A DNA stretch of 64,000 nucleotides from Couchioplanes azureus (GTDB lineage: Bacteria > Actinomycetota > Actinomycetes > Mycobacteriales > Micromonosporaceae): the NCBI RefSeq assembly GCF_014648355.1, contig NZ_BMQY01000001.1, positions 434,001 to 498,000 of the forward strand. The letters run 5' to 3'. Both the position numbers and the translations under genes were made by a program. Under the pieces are notes generated by a model. It made no database searches and was not told where the DNA came from. It was given only the letters and a program-made list of their open reading frames with translations. Every line of letters begins with the position of its first letter. Within the stretch, counting starts at the first letter, position 1. Below are positions 34,408 to 42,987 of the stretch, piece by piece.

Positions 34408-35729
34408 CCGGCACGGCCGCCGGACGGCTGCCCCGGGCGGCCGCAGCCGTCGCACCCCAGACCCGGGCCGGCAACCGCCGCATGTACGGCGACGCGATGG
34501 CGCTCGCCGGCTCCTCCTCGCTGTCGGCCGGCCTCGGCATGCTGTTCTGGCTCGTCGCCGCCCGCGCCGTGCACCCGGCCGGCCTGGGCATCCAGACCGC
34601 CCTGCTCTCCGCCATCACCGCGCCCGCCATCGTCATCGGCACCGGCGTGGGCGACGCCTTCGTCAGCCTGCTGCCCCGGGCCGGCGCCTCGCGGCTGAAG
34701 ATTCTGCGGGCCGGCTACCGGCAGCTCGGCCTGACCGCGGCGGCGACCGGTCTCGTCTCCGGCCTGGCCTCGGTCACCTTCCTGCCCGGCCTGCGCGGCT
34801 CGGTGACCACCGTGCTCCTGGTCCTCGCCGGGACCACGTTGTGGAGCTACTTCGTCGTCCAGGACTGCGCGCTCACCGCGATGGGCCGGGCCCGCTGGCT
34901 GCCGATCGAGAATGGCCTGGTCAGCGTAGGCAAGATCGGCTTCCTCCCGGTGCTGGCGGTGTCCAGCGCGTTCGGCCCGGCCGTGGTGACCGCGACCCTG
35001 CTGCCGGCGTTGATCGCGGTGCTGCTCATGACGCCCAGTGTCTTCCGGCTGGCGGCTGCCGGCGAGGACACGGCACCGGCTCCGGAGCTCGCCGCGGAGG
35101 CGACGGCGCTCGCGTGGCGCCTGATGACCGCGGGCGCCATGACGATCGGCGCGATGACGCTGCTGCCGTTCGTGGTGACCGCCGTCGCCGGCCCGGCCGA
35201 GGGGGCGATCTTCGCGCTCTGCCTGACCATCGTCCAGGGGCTGGACTTCGTCTCCGCCGCGCTCGGCGTGTCCCTGGTCGTCCACCACGCCGGGCTCGAC
35301 GACGCGCCCTTTCCCCGCGTGGCCAGGGCCGTGCTGGCCCGCACGGCGCTGCTGGTCACCGCGGGCGCCGTCGGGCTCAGCCTGATCGCGCCCGTCGCCC
35401 TGCCGCTGCTCGGCGAGACGTACGCCGGGCTCGGCGGCGCCCGGATCATCGCCATCCTGTCCGCCGCGGCCGTGCCCCGCACGCTCTTCATCATCTGGGC
35501 GGCCCTGCAACGGGCACGCCGCACCGTTCGTCCGTTGCTGCGGGTGAACGCGATGACGGTGATTGTCCTGTATTCGTCCGTCGGGCTGCTGGCGAGTCGC
35601 TTCGGAGGCGTCGGCGCCGCCGGGGGCCTGCTGATCGCGCAGGTGTGGATGACCACCTGCGCCGCACTGCACATCTTCTGGACGTACCGGCGTGGCAACA
35701 CCAGATCTTCTCGCAGGGGGACCGCATGA
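34404..35729 (+). CDS. Wzx-like polysaccharide flippase
   Basis: 441 residues, about 12 membrane helices. YGDAMALAGSSSLSAGLGMLFWLVAARAVHPAGLGIQTALLSAI is the MOP-superfamily flippase N-terminus. It is the second flippase of the region and not closely similar to the one at 22812. Overlaps its neighbours by 4 bases at both ends (ATGA), inside the rightward operon. It would flip a lipid-linked repeat unit made by the nearby transferases. Confidence 0.88.
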   Translation: MTGTAAGRLPRAAAAVAPQTRAGNRRMYGDAMALAGSSSLSAGLGMLFWLVAARAVHPAGLGIQTALLSAITAPAIVIGTGVGDAFVSLLPRAGASRLKILRAGYRQLGLTAAATGLVSGLASVTFLPGLRGSVTTVLLVLAGTTLWSYFVVQDCALTAMGRARWLPIENGLVSVGKIGFLPVLAVSSAFGPAVVTATLLPALIAVLLMTPSVFRLAAAGEDTAPAPELAAEATALAWRLMTAGAMTIGAMTLLPFVVTAVAGPAEGAIFALCLTIVQGLDFVSAALGVSLVVHHAGLDDAPFPRVARAVLARTALLVTAGAVGLSLIAPVALPLLGETYAGLGGARIIAILSAAAVPRTLFIIWAALQRARRTVRPLLRVNAMTVIVLYSSVGLLASRFGGVGAAGGLLIAQVWMTTCAALHIFWTYRRGNTRSSRRGTA

Positions 35730-36994
35730 GAACGGCGCACATCGACCGGCTCGAACCGGTGTTGCCGGTGGCGACACCCGACTGGCCCGACTCCGTCTGG
35801 GTGGGTGAGATCTCCGACGACGCGGAGACCACGGGCACGTTGACCCTCACCGGGGCCTCCGGCTTCGGCCGCGCCCGCCTGCTGGTCCGGCACGGCCGGG
35901 CACCTCGTGGCTTCGTCGAGCTGCCGGTGCGGGCGGGCCGCGTGGACGGCGCCGAGCTGCGGCGCCGCATCGCGACCCTGCCGGCCACCGCGGTCGCGGC
36001 GCCGGACCACGGCCTCGGCATCAGCGTCGTGCTCTGCACCCGGAACCGCCCCGGCCACCTCCGCACCGCCCTGGCGTCGCTGCAACGGCTGGCCTACGGG
36101 ACCTTCGAGGTGGTGGTCGTCGACAACGGGTCGGACACCGACGCCACGCACCGGATCGTCGCGGAGCTCGGCGACCCGCGCATCCGCTCCGTCGACGCTC
36201 CGGTCCCCGGCCTGTCGCGCGCCCGCAACGTCGGCCTCCGGCACGCCCGGCACGACGTCGTCGCGTACACCGACGACGACGTGGTCGTCGATCCGGGCTG
36301 GCTGGCGGGGATCTCCGCCGGCTTCCGCTCCGAGCCCGGCGTCAGCTGCGTCTCCGGCATGGTGCCCTCGGTCGAGCTGACCTCGCCGTGCCAGGCGTAC
36401 TTCGACAAGCGGGTGACCTGGGCGCGCAACTCTGTCCGGGAGTCGTTCTCGCTGCGGCGTCCGCGGCCGGCCGAGCCGATGTTCCCCTTCGAGGTGGGCC
36501 GGTTCGGCACCGGCGCCAACTTCGCCATCCGCCGGGAGACCGTCCTCGCGCTCGGCGGCTTCGACGAGGGCTTCGGCGTCGGGTCGCCGACCGGCGGCGG
36601 CGAGGACATCGACATGTTCGTCCGGGTGCTGCTGAGCGGCCACACCCTGGTCTACGAGCCGTCCGCCATCATCTGGCACCGGCACCGGCCGGACCTGGCG
36701 AGCCTGAGCCGGCAGATCCGCGACTACGGCACGGGCCTCGGCGCGTGGATCACCCAGCTCGCGCTCCAACCCCGGACGGCGATGATGATCACCCGGCGCT
36801 CGGTGCACGCGCTGACGCACCTCGGCCGGATCACCCGGGTCGCCCGCGACCGGGACCTCGACCTCGCCGGAATCGGTGACCTCGGGCGCGCCGAGCGGCT
36901 CGCGGTCCTCCGGGGCCCGCTCGCCCTGCTGCGGGCGCGGCTGCACGGTGCCCGCCGTCGTCCGCTCGCCCACGCCGACCGGCGTGCCTCATGA
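35726..36994 (+). CDS. GT2-family glycosyltransferase
   Basis: 422 residues. An N-terminal region of about 95 residues (GEISDDAETTGTLTLTGASG ... RARLLVRHGRAPRGFVELPV) precedes the GT-A domain: ISVVLCTRNRPGHLRTALASLQ, VVVVDNGSDTDATHRIV, GLSRARNVGLRHARHDVVAYTDDDVVVDPGW (DDD) and GGFDEGFGVGSPTGGGEDIDMFVRVL (ED motif). Cytosolic nucleotide-sugar transferase, acceptor unknown. The N-terminal region resembles those of similar actinobacterial transferases in which it is of unknown role. 4-base overlaps at both ends. Confidence 0.9.
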   Translation: MRTAHIDRLEPVLPVATPDWPDSVWVGEISDDAETTGTLTLTGASGFGRARLLVRHGRAPRGFVELPVRAGRVDGAELRRRIATLPATAVAAPDHGLGISVVLCTRNRPGHLRTALASLQRLAYGTFEVVVVDNGSDTDATHRIVAELGDPRIRSVDAPVPGLSRARNVGLRHARHDVVAYTDDDVVVDPGWLAGISAGFRSEPGVSCVSGMVPSVELTSPCQAYFDKRVTWARNSVRESFSLRRPRPAEPMFPFEVGRFGTGANFAIRRETVLALGGFDEGFGVGSPTGGGEDIDMFVRVLLSGHTLVYEPSAIIWHRHRPDLASLSRQIRDYGTGLGAWITQLALQPRTAMMITRRSVHALTHLGRITRVARDRDLDLAGIGDLGRAERLAVLRGPLALLRARLHGARRRPLAHADRRAS

Positions 36995-37383
36995 GCCCCC
37001 GGCACTCCCGCGCGGTACGGGTGTTCGACTTCGTGACCGGCCACCCGCTCCTCGTCGTCGCCTGGATCGCCGGCGTCTCCGGCCTTCTCGCCGCCGTCCC
37101 GGCACTGCCGCCGGCGCTGCGGGCCCCGCTCATGCTGCTGTTCATCCTCGGCGGGCCCGGGTCGGCGGTGCTGGCCTGGAGCCGGCGCCCCCTGCCCGCG
37201 TCGTTCGTGCTCGCCGTCGTCCCCGTCACCGGCCTGGCGGTGTGGACCGTCCTGGTCACGGCGTCCGTGTCGATCCCGTGGTGGCAGCCGCGTCCGCTGC
37301 TGCTGGCCGGCGCCCTCCTGACCATCTCGACGGCCCAGCTCGCCGCCCGGCGCCGGATGCCGGGCACCGAGGGAGTCTCGTGA
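36991..37383 (+). CDS. Small polytopic membrane protein
   Basis: 130 residues with about four hydrophobic helices (LLVVAWIAGVSGLLAAV, APLMLLFILGGPGSAVLAW, ASFVLAVVPVTGLAVWTVLV, PLLLAGALLTISTAQLAA). No family recognised. It is translationally coupled at both ends (ATGA, GTGA) to a GT2 gene and the 598-residue membrane protein, so it probably assists the membrane steps of glycan assembly. Confidence 0.75.
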   Translation: MSPRHSRAVRVFDFVTGHPLLVVAWIAGVSGLLAAVPALPPALRAPLMLLFILGGPGSAVLAWSRRPLPASFVLAVVPVTGLAVWTVLVTASVSIPWWQPRPLLLAGALLTISTAQLAARRRMPGTEGVS

Positions 37384-39176
37384 CCGACACGCTCGTCCGG
37401 ACCGGCACCGTCTACGTCGCCCGCTCCGCCGCGATCACCGGTGCACCCCCGCGGCCCGCTCCCCGCCCCCACCGCCGGGGGCGGCACCACATCTCTCCCG
37501 TACGGGTGGCGGCGCCCTGGGTGGCCCTCGCCGCCGCGCTGGTCCTGTGGCTCGTCTCCCTGCCCGGCCTGCGCGATGCGCCGGTCTCGCAGTACGGGCT
37601 CATCGCGGCGGGCCCGGTCACCTATCCGGCCGCCCTGCTGGCCGTGCTGATCGCGTTCGTGCTCGCGGTGCGGTTCCGCAACACCGTCGCCGCGGTCACC
37701 GTGACCGTCGGACTGGTCGCCGTGGAACGGCTGACGACGTCGCTTATCACCGAGGTCGCGCCGTACTCGTGGACGTACAAGCACATCGGTGTCGCCGACT
37801 ACATCCAGGACCATGGCAGCCTGGCCCGCGGCGTCGACATCTACAGCGGCTGGCCCGGCCTGTTCGCCGTCACGGCGCACTTCAGCGAGGTCACCGGGCT
37901 CTCGCCGATCGCCGTCGCGCACTGGTTCACCACGGGCGTGCACCTGGCGATCGTCGGCCTCGTGATCGTCGCCGCCCGCTCGTGGGGGCTGGACCGGCTG
38001 CCGGCCGTGACCGCCGCCTTCCTCGTGGAGGCCACGAACTGGGTCGCGCAGGACTACTTCGCGCCGCAGGCGGTCGCCTTCATCCTGATGCTCGGCTTCT
38101 TCGCCGTGGCCGGTCGCTTCCGCAGCCGGCCGTCGCCACTGAGCGTCGGTGCCGCCCTCGTGCTGTTCGCCGCCATCGTGGTCACGCACCAGCTGACTCC
38201 GTACTGGGTCATGCTCGCCACCGGTCTGCTGATCGTGACGCGCCGGCTGCGGCCGTGGTGGATCCTGCTGCCGATGGCGGCCCTCGCCGGGATCTGGCTG
38301 CTGCTCAACTGGGAGATGGCCAGCCACTTCCTCTTCTTCTCCGCGGATCCGATCAGCAACGCGAAGTCCAACATCCCGACCGTCGGCGTCCTCGGTCAGC
38401 AGGTGACGAGCCTGGTGATGCGGTCGCTGTCGGTGTCGTACCTGATGCTCGCGGGCGTGTGCGCCGTCGCCGGGCGCAGCAAGCACCGGCCCATCCTGGC
38501 GCCGTGCATCCTGGCCTTCAGCCCGATTCTCATCCTCGGCGGTCAGAACTACGGCGGCGAGGCGATCTTCCGGGTCTTCCTCTACTCCCTGCTCGGTTGC
38601 GCGCTGCTGGTGGCCACCCCCCTCACCGAAGCGCTGCAGGCCCGCCTCTTCCGGGCCGGCGCGGTGGTGATCCTGCTGGCCTGGCTGGTGGGCGCCTCGG
38701 CGCAGGGCTACTTCGGCGGCTGGTCGGCGAACCTGATGACCCGGCAGCAGGTGGACTTCGCCGACGACCTGCTCACGAATGTGCCGTTCCCGTCCTACGT
38801 GACGGTCGCGGCGCCGGTGTGGCCGGAACGGGTGAACGGCCGGTACGCCCAGTTCGCCCGGTTCAAGCGCGACTACGACTCGCCGATGATCTACTCGGCG
38901 AACCTTGTCGGCTCGAACTTCGACACCGAGGCCTCGTACGCGACGTTCATGAAGCTGATCGCCGGCCGGACCGGCGGCCACAACTACCTGATCATCAGCG
39001 AGCAGATGCGCGTGTACGACTGGTACTTCGGCATCCTCCCCCCGCGCGCGCTGGACAACCTGGAGAAGCGGATGCGGCGCGATCCCCGGTGGACGGTGGT
39101 GCACGACGACCACAAGGTGATCGTCTTCCGCGCCCGCGAGTTCACCCCCCGACGGAATCTGGTGCATTGGCCATGA
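37380..39176 (+). CDS. Polytopic membrane protein, GT-C- or polymerase-like
   Basis: 598 residues with about 12 membrane helices. A periplasmic loop (HIGVADYIQDHGSLARGVDIYSGWPGLFAVTAHFSEVTGL) and TNWVAQDYFAPQAVAFILML are reminiscent of GT-C fold sugar transferases and large membrane proteins of actinobacterial surface-glycan loci. A soluble C-terminal domain of about 130 residues follows (QQVDFADDLLTNVPFPSYVTVAAPVWPERVNG...WYFGILPPRALDNLEKRM). It is the only candidate for a polymerase or external transferase in this operon; assignment is inference. Starts with a GTGA overlap. Confidence 0.7.
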   Translation: MTDTLVRTGTVYVARSAAITGAPPRPAPRPHRRGRHHISPVRVAAPWVALAAALVLWLVSLPGLRDAPVSQYGLIAAGPVTYPAALLAVLIAFVLAVRFRNTVAAVTVTVGLVAVERLTTSLITEVAPYSWTYKHIGVADYIQDHGSLARGVDIYSGWPGLFAVTAHFSEVTGLSPIAVAHWFTTGVHLAIVGLVIVAARSWGLDRLPAVTAAFLVEATNWVAQDYFAPQAVAFILMLGFFAVAGRFRSRPSPLSVGAALVLFAAIVVTHQLTPYWVMLATGLLIVTRRLRPWWILLPMAALAGIWLLLNWEMASHFLFFSADPISNAKSNIPTVGVLGQQVTSLVMRSLSVSYLMLAGVCAVAGRSKHRPILAPCILAFSPILILGGQNYGGEAIFRVFLYSLLGCALLVATPLTEALQARLFRAGAVVILLAWLVGASAQGYFGGWSANLMTRQQVDFADDLLTNVPFPSYVTVAAPVWPERVNGRYAQFARFKRDYDSPMIYSANLVGSNFDTEASYATFMKLIAGRTGGHNYLIISEQMRVYDWYFGILPPRALDNLEKRMRRDPRWTVVHDDHKVIVFRAREFTPRRNLVHWP

Positions 39177-40426
39177 CCCCTGCGATACGGACCGCCACGC
39201 GGCCCATCGGCCGGCTCGACCGGCCCTGGACGACGGCATCCACGGCCACCGTGCTCGGTCCGCTGCGGGCGCCGGCCAGGCAGGCCCTGGTCGAGGCCAT
39301 CGCCCGGACCGCGGCGCGCTGGCCGGAAAGCCGGCTGGGCTGGTCGATCGACGGTGCCGGCCGCCGGTGGTGCCGGCCGCCGGCGCGGCTGGACGACGTC
39401 GCCGACGGCATGGTCACCGACCTGGACACCGATCCGGGTCTCGACTACGGACGGTTCCTGACCGGCCTGGTGCACGACGAGCGCCAGGGCTGGCCGCTGG
39501 CCTTCTCGGTGGGCCACGACCACGTGGCCATGCGCATGTCGCACGCCATCGGTGACGGCCGGGCGCTCGTCGTGCTGCTCTCCCGGCTGCTGGAGAGCGC
39601 GGCCACCGGCCGGCCGGCGGCCTTCCCGCCGCGGCCGGCCATGCCCCCGTTCGCCGCCGCCCTCGGCAACTTCTTCGGCCGTTCGCCGAGGCGCGTCCTC
39701 GCCGCCGCCCGGGCGATCCGGCACGCGCCACCCGCGGCGCAGGTCGCCACGCGGCCCTGGTCGCCCCGGCGGGTCACGCTCTACCACCGGATCCCCGGCG
39801 AGCTCGCCACCGAGGTCCGCCGCTGGCGCAAGACGAGCGCCTCCGGAGCGACCAGCGCCGCGGTCGACCTCTGTCTGATCATGCGAGCCCTCCACCTCAG
39901 CGGGGTGCCGGTCAGCCCGGAGGTCCGGGTCCTCTACGACGTCCGGCGCTACCTGCCGGTGAGCTATCCGGAACTGCACGGCAACTTCTCGGTGGGTCTG
40001 CTGATGACGATGTCCGCCGCGATGCCGGCGGAGCGGATCTCCGACATGATCGCCAGAGCCGGCGCGGCCGGCCGGCCGCTGACCGCGCTCGGCGCCGGGC
40101 TGGCGTTCGGCGCTCGCGCCCTGCGGTCTCCCGTCACGGCACCGGTCCGGCCCCGGGCCGACCTCGCCTTCACCTATCTGGGGCGGCCCCTGCCGATCGA
40201 ACGTCTCCCGTGGCGAGCCGGGAGCGTTCCGGTGTGGAGCGGCAGCGTGCAGCCCGCCGCTCCGCAGGGGCTGACCTTCGCGGTGACCGAGACCGGCCGC
40301 GCCGTACACCTGTCCGCGAGCTTCCACGCGAACGTCCTGGACGCCGGACGGATCGAGCAGGCGATGACCCTCATGGCGGCGGATCCCATCGCCGTGCTGA
40401 CCAGCAGAGAGAACCTTGGAGTCTGA
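39173..40426 (+). CDS. Condensation-domain-like acyltransferase (HxxxDG, PapA-type)
   Basis: 417 residues. The motif HAIGDG (His124, Asp128, Gly129) in MSHAIGDGRALVVLLSRLLE is the HxxxDG catalytic motif of condensation/BAHD/PapA acyltransferases, and the C-terminal half (YDVRRYLPVSYPELHGNFSVGLLMTM) matches the second lobe (the DFGWG-like region is not obvious). The domain is stand-alone, without carrier proteins. In a glycan operon it most likely transfers an acyl chain from acyl-CoA or an acyl carrier to a sugar hydroxyl, as in PapA-type acyl-trehalose synthesis. ATGA overlap with the previous gene. Confidence 0.8.
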   Translation: MTPAIRTATRPIGRLDRPWTTASTATVLGPLRAPARQALVEAIARTAARWPESRLGWSIDGAGRRWCRPPARLDDVADGMVTDLDTDPGLDYGRFLTGLVHDERQGWPLAFSVGHDHVAMRMSHAIGDGRALVVLLSRLLESAATGRPAAFPPRPAMPPFAAALGNFFGRSPRRVLAAARAIRHAPPAAQVATRPWSPRRVTLYHRIPGELATEVRRWRKTSASGATSAAVDLCLIMRALHLSGVPVSPEVRVLYDVRRYLPVSYPELHGNFSVGLLMTMSAAMPAERISDMIARAGAAGRPLTALGAGLAFGARALRSPVTAPVRPRADLAFTYLGRPLPIERLPWRAGSVPVWSGSVQPAAPQGLTFAVTETGRAVHLSASFHANVLDAGRIEQAMTLMAADPIAVLTSRENLGV

Positions 40427-40427
40427 C

Positions 40428-41642
40428 ATGACGGCGCCCGTGCGACTGTTGGTGCTCGACCAGGCGGTGGGCGTGTGGGGTGCACAGGCCTACCTGCTGC
40501 GGATGGCACCCGGACTGGCCCGCCACGGCGTCGAGATGACGCTGGCCGGGCCGCCGGAGCTGGACCTGGCGCAGGCGTGGCAGGCCGCGGGACTGCCGCA
40601 CATCGCGCTGCCCCTGCCGATCGTCCGGTCGGTGCGCAGCGACGGCCACCGCGGCAGGCTCAGCGTGCGGGCGATGATGCGCGAGGGCGGGCAGCTCTGG
40701 CGTACCCGCGCCCTCATCCGCGACGCGATCACCTCCTCGGGCTGCGACGCGGTCCACGCCAACGGCCACGCCATCCACCTCGACGCGGCGCTGGCCGCCC
40801 GGGCCGCCGGCCGGCCCGCCGTGCTGCACCTGCACGAGGAGATGCCGCACCGGTTCGGCGCAGCGCTGCGTGCCTCGGCGGTCCGGGCCGCGGACGCGAG
40901 CGTCGCGGTGAGCAAGGCCGTCGCCGCGGGCCTGTCCCCCCGCAGCCGATCCCGGGTGACGGTCATCGCCAACGGCGTCGACACGGCGACCTTCCGGCCC
41001 GGCGCCGCCGACGCGGACGTCCGCGCGGGCCTGGGCGCCGCGCCGGACGACGTCCTCGTCGTGGCGGTCACCCGCATCGACCCGGACAAGCGCATCGAGG
41101 ACATCATCACCGCCCTGACGCCGCACCGGGGCCGGCCCGGCTGGCACCTGGCGATCGTGGGGGTCACCTCCCGCCACCCCGAGTACGCCCGGCAGATGCG
41201 CGAGCTCGCGCGGGAGACGCTCGGCGCCCAGGTCACCTTCGCCGGCCGGCGCGCCGACGTGGCGGACATCTTCCGCGCCGCGGACCTGCTCGTGCACGCC
41301 GGGATGGTCGAGGGGATGCCGCTGGGCATGCTCGAGGCGCAGGCCTGCGGGGTGCCGGTGGTCGGATACCGGGTCGCCGGGGTGCCGGAGGCCGTCGTGG
41401 ACGGCGAGACGGGCCTGCTCGCCCCCGCCGGCGACGTCGCTGCGCTGCGCCGGCACCTCAGCGCCCTGCTCGCCGACTGCGAGCTGCGTACCCGTCTGGG
41501 TGCCGGGGGAATCGCGCACGTCCGTCGGCGCCACACCTTGGACGGGCAGATCGTTGCCTATGTGCGGCTCCTCGACGAGCTGCTGGGCCGCCCGCCCGCG
41601 ACGGCGGCGGCATCCCGGCGCCTCGCCGGGCGACCGGGCTGA
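40428..41642 (+). CDS. GT4-family glycosyltransferase
   Basis: 404 residues from ATG 40428; TTGGAG lies 6-10 bases upstream. GT-B features: VRLLVLDQAVGVWGAQAYLLRMAPGLARHG, VHANGHAIHLDAALAARAAG, VAVTRIDPDKRIEDIITAL, RAADLLVHAGMVEGMPLGMLEAQACGVPVVGYRVAGVPEAV (EGMPLGMLE donor site). It is 1 base downstream of the acyltransferase stop and belongs to the same operon. Confidence 0.9.
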   Translation: MTAPVRLLVLDQAVGVWGAQAYLLRMAPGLARHGVEMTLAGPPELDLAQAWQAAGLPHIALPLPIVRSVRSDGHRGRLSVRAMMREGGQLWRTRALIRDAITSSGCDAVHANGHAIHLDAALAARAAGRPAVLHLHEEMPHRFGAALRASAVRAADASVAVSKAVAAGLSPRSRSRVTVIANGVDTATFRPGAADADVRAGLGAAPDDVLVVAVTRIDPDKRIEDIITALTPHRGRPGWHLAIVGVTSRHPEYARQMRELARETLGAQVTFAGRRADVADIFRAADLLVHAGMVEGMPLGMLEAQACGVPVVGYRVAGVPEAVVDGETGLLAPAGDVAALRRHLSALLADCELRTRLGAGGIAHVRRRHTLDGQIVAYVRLLDELLGRPPATAAASRRLAGRPG

Positions 41643-41682
41643 ACCGGTCACCTCACCCAGGCGCGAGACCAAAGGACGGACA

Positions 41683-42987
41683 TTGCGCGGCAATCCCCTC
41701 ATCGTCTGCTTCAACCACTGGCACGACGACAACAAAGGCGACAGCGCCATCACCGGCGGCATCCTGCGGCTGCTGCGCGATCGGTGGCCCGCGGCCCGGA
41801 TCCGGGTCACCAGCCTGCACGAGGCGGGTACGGCGGAGTCCCGGACGCAGTTCCGGCACCTGTCCCGCAACGACGCCATCGAGACCGACTGCACGTGGAT
41901 CCCGACCGAGATCGGCTCGGCGGGCGGGCGGCGGGTGGGTTCCGTGCCGGCCGCCGCGCGGTGGCTGCTGCGGCTGGCCCCGAGAGTGGCTGGCGTCGCG
42001 CTGGGCCGGGTCGACCGCGAGACCCGCCGCCGGCTGTCCGGAGCCGACCTCGTGGTCCTGGTGGGCGGCAGCAACATCTACGACAACCCCAGCGTCACCC
42101 CGCTGCTGAGCTGGGCGCGGCTGTTCTGCATCCTGTTCCCCGCCTGGGCGGCGACGCGTCTGGGCATCCCGGTCGTCCTGGCCGGTCACACCCTCGGGCC
42201 CTTCCCCCGGGCGACGGGCCGCTGGATCGCCCGGCGGCTGCTGCGCGGGGCCGGTGACGTGACGCTGCGCGAGCAGACCTCGCTCCCGATGAGCGAACAG
42301 CTCGGCCTGCGCACCGCCGGCGTCGCCCCCGACATGGCCTTCGCCACGCCGGCCCAGCGCACCCGCCGGGTCCAGGACGCACTGGGTTCCCTGCCCGGCC
42401 CCCGCATCATCGCCCTCGCACCCCGGACCCATCCGCACGCCGGTGCGGCGGCCGACGGACGCGTCGTCGACGAGCTCGTGCAGCTGGCCCGCGACGCGTA
42501 CCGGGACGGCAGGGCGGACGGATTCGTCGTGGTCGCCCAGTGCCAGGGCCCGACGCCCGTCGAGGACGACCGGCCCATCGCGGAGCGGCTGGCCGCGCGG
42601 CTGGAGCGCACCGTGCCGGTGGTGCTGATGGAGGACGACCTGTCGCCGCAGGAACTGGCCGCGCTCTACGGCTCGTGCAGCCTGGTGATCGCGGTACGCC
42701 TGCACGCCGCCATCCTGGCCCTCGCGCAGGGCACGCCGGCGTACGCCATCGCCTACCTCACGCGCAAGACCGAGGGAGTGATGGCCGGCGTCGGCCTGCC
42801 CGACGCCTGGTGCGAGTACGGCGCCTTCTCCGCAGCCGCCGCGGCGCCGGTCGTCGAGCGGCTGCTGCACCCGGACACCCGGCGCGAGCTCACCCACCGC
42901 TCGCACCGCTGGCAGGGCGACCTGACGGAGATCTCGCAGCGCTGGTCCGCCCGCCAGAGCCGCCCCTCCGCCGCGGTGGGCGCATGA
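41683..42987 (+). CDS. Polysaccharide pyruvyl transferase family protein
   Basis: 434 residues from TTG 41683, with AAGGA 6 bases upstream. Family features: NHWHDDNKGDSAITGGILRLL at the N-terminus, DLVVLVGGSNIYDNPSVTPLL, PVVLAGHTLGPFPRATGRWIARRLL, REQTSLPMSEQLGL, and SCSLVIAVRLHAAILALAQGTPAYAIAY near the C-terminus (RLHAA is the family's conserved histidine motif). Such enzymes add a pyruvate ketal to sugars using phosphoenolpyruvate, giving the polymer negative charge. It overlaps the PP-loop gene by 4 bases (ATGA). Confidence 0.88.
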   Translation: MRGNPLIVCFNHWHDDNKGDSAITGGILRLLRDRWPAARIRVTSLHEAGTAESRTQFRHLSRNDAIETDCTWIPTEIGSAGGRRVGSVPAAARWLLRLAPRVAGVALGRVDRETRRRLSGADLVVLVGGSNIYDNPSVTPLLSWARLFCILFPAWAATRLGIPVVLAGHTLGPFPRATGRWIARRLLRGAGDVTLREQTSLPMSEQLGLRTAGVAPDMAFATPAQRTRRVQDALGSLPGPRIIALAPRTHPHAGAAADGRVVDELVQLARDAYRDGRADGFVVVAQCQGPTPVEDDRPIAERLAARLERTVPVVLMEDDLSPQELAALYGSCSLVIAVRLHAAILALAQGTPAYAIAYLTRKTEGVMAGVGLPDAWCEYGAFSAAAAAPVVERLLHPDTRRELTHRSHRWQGDLTEISQRWSARQSRPSAAVGA

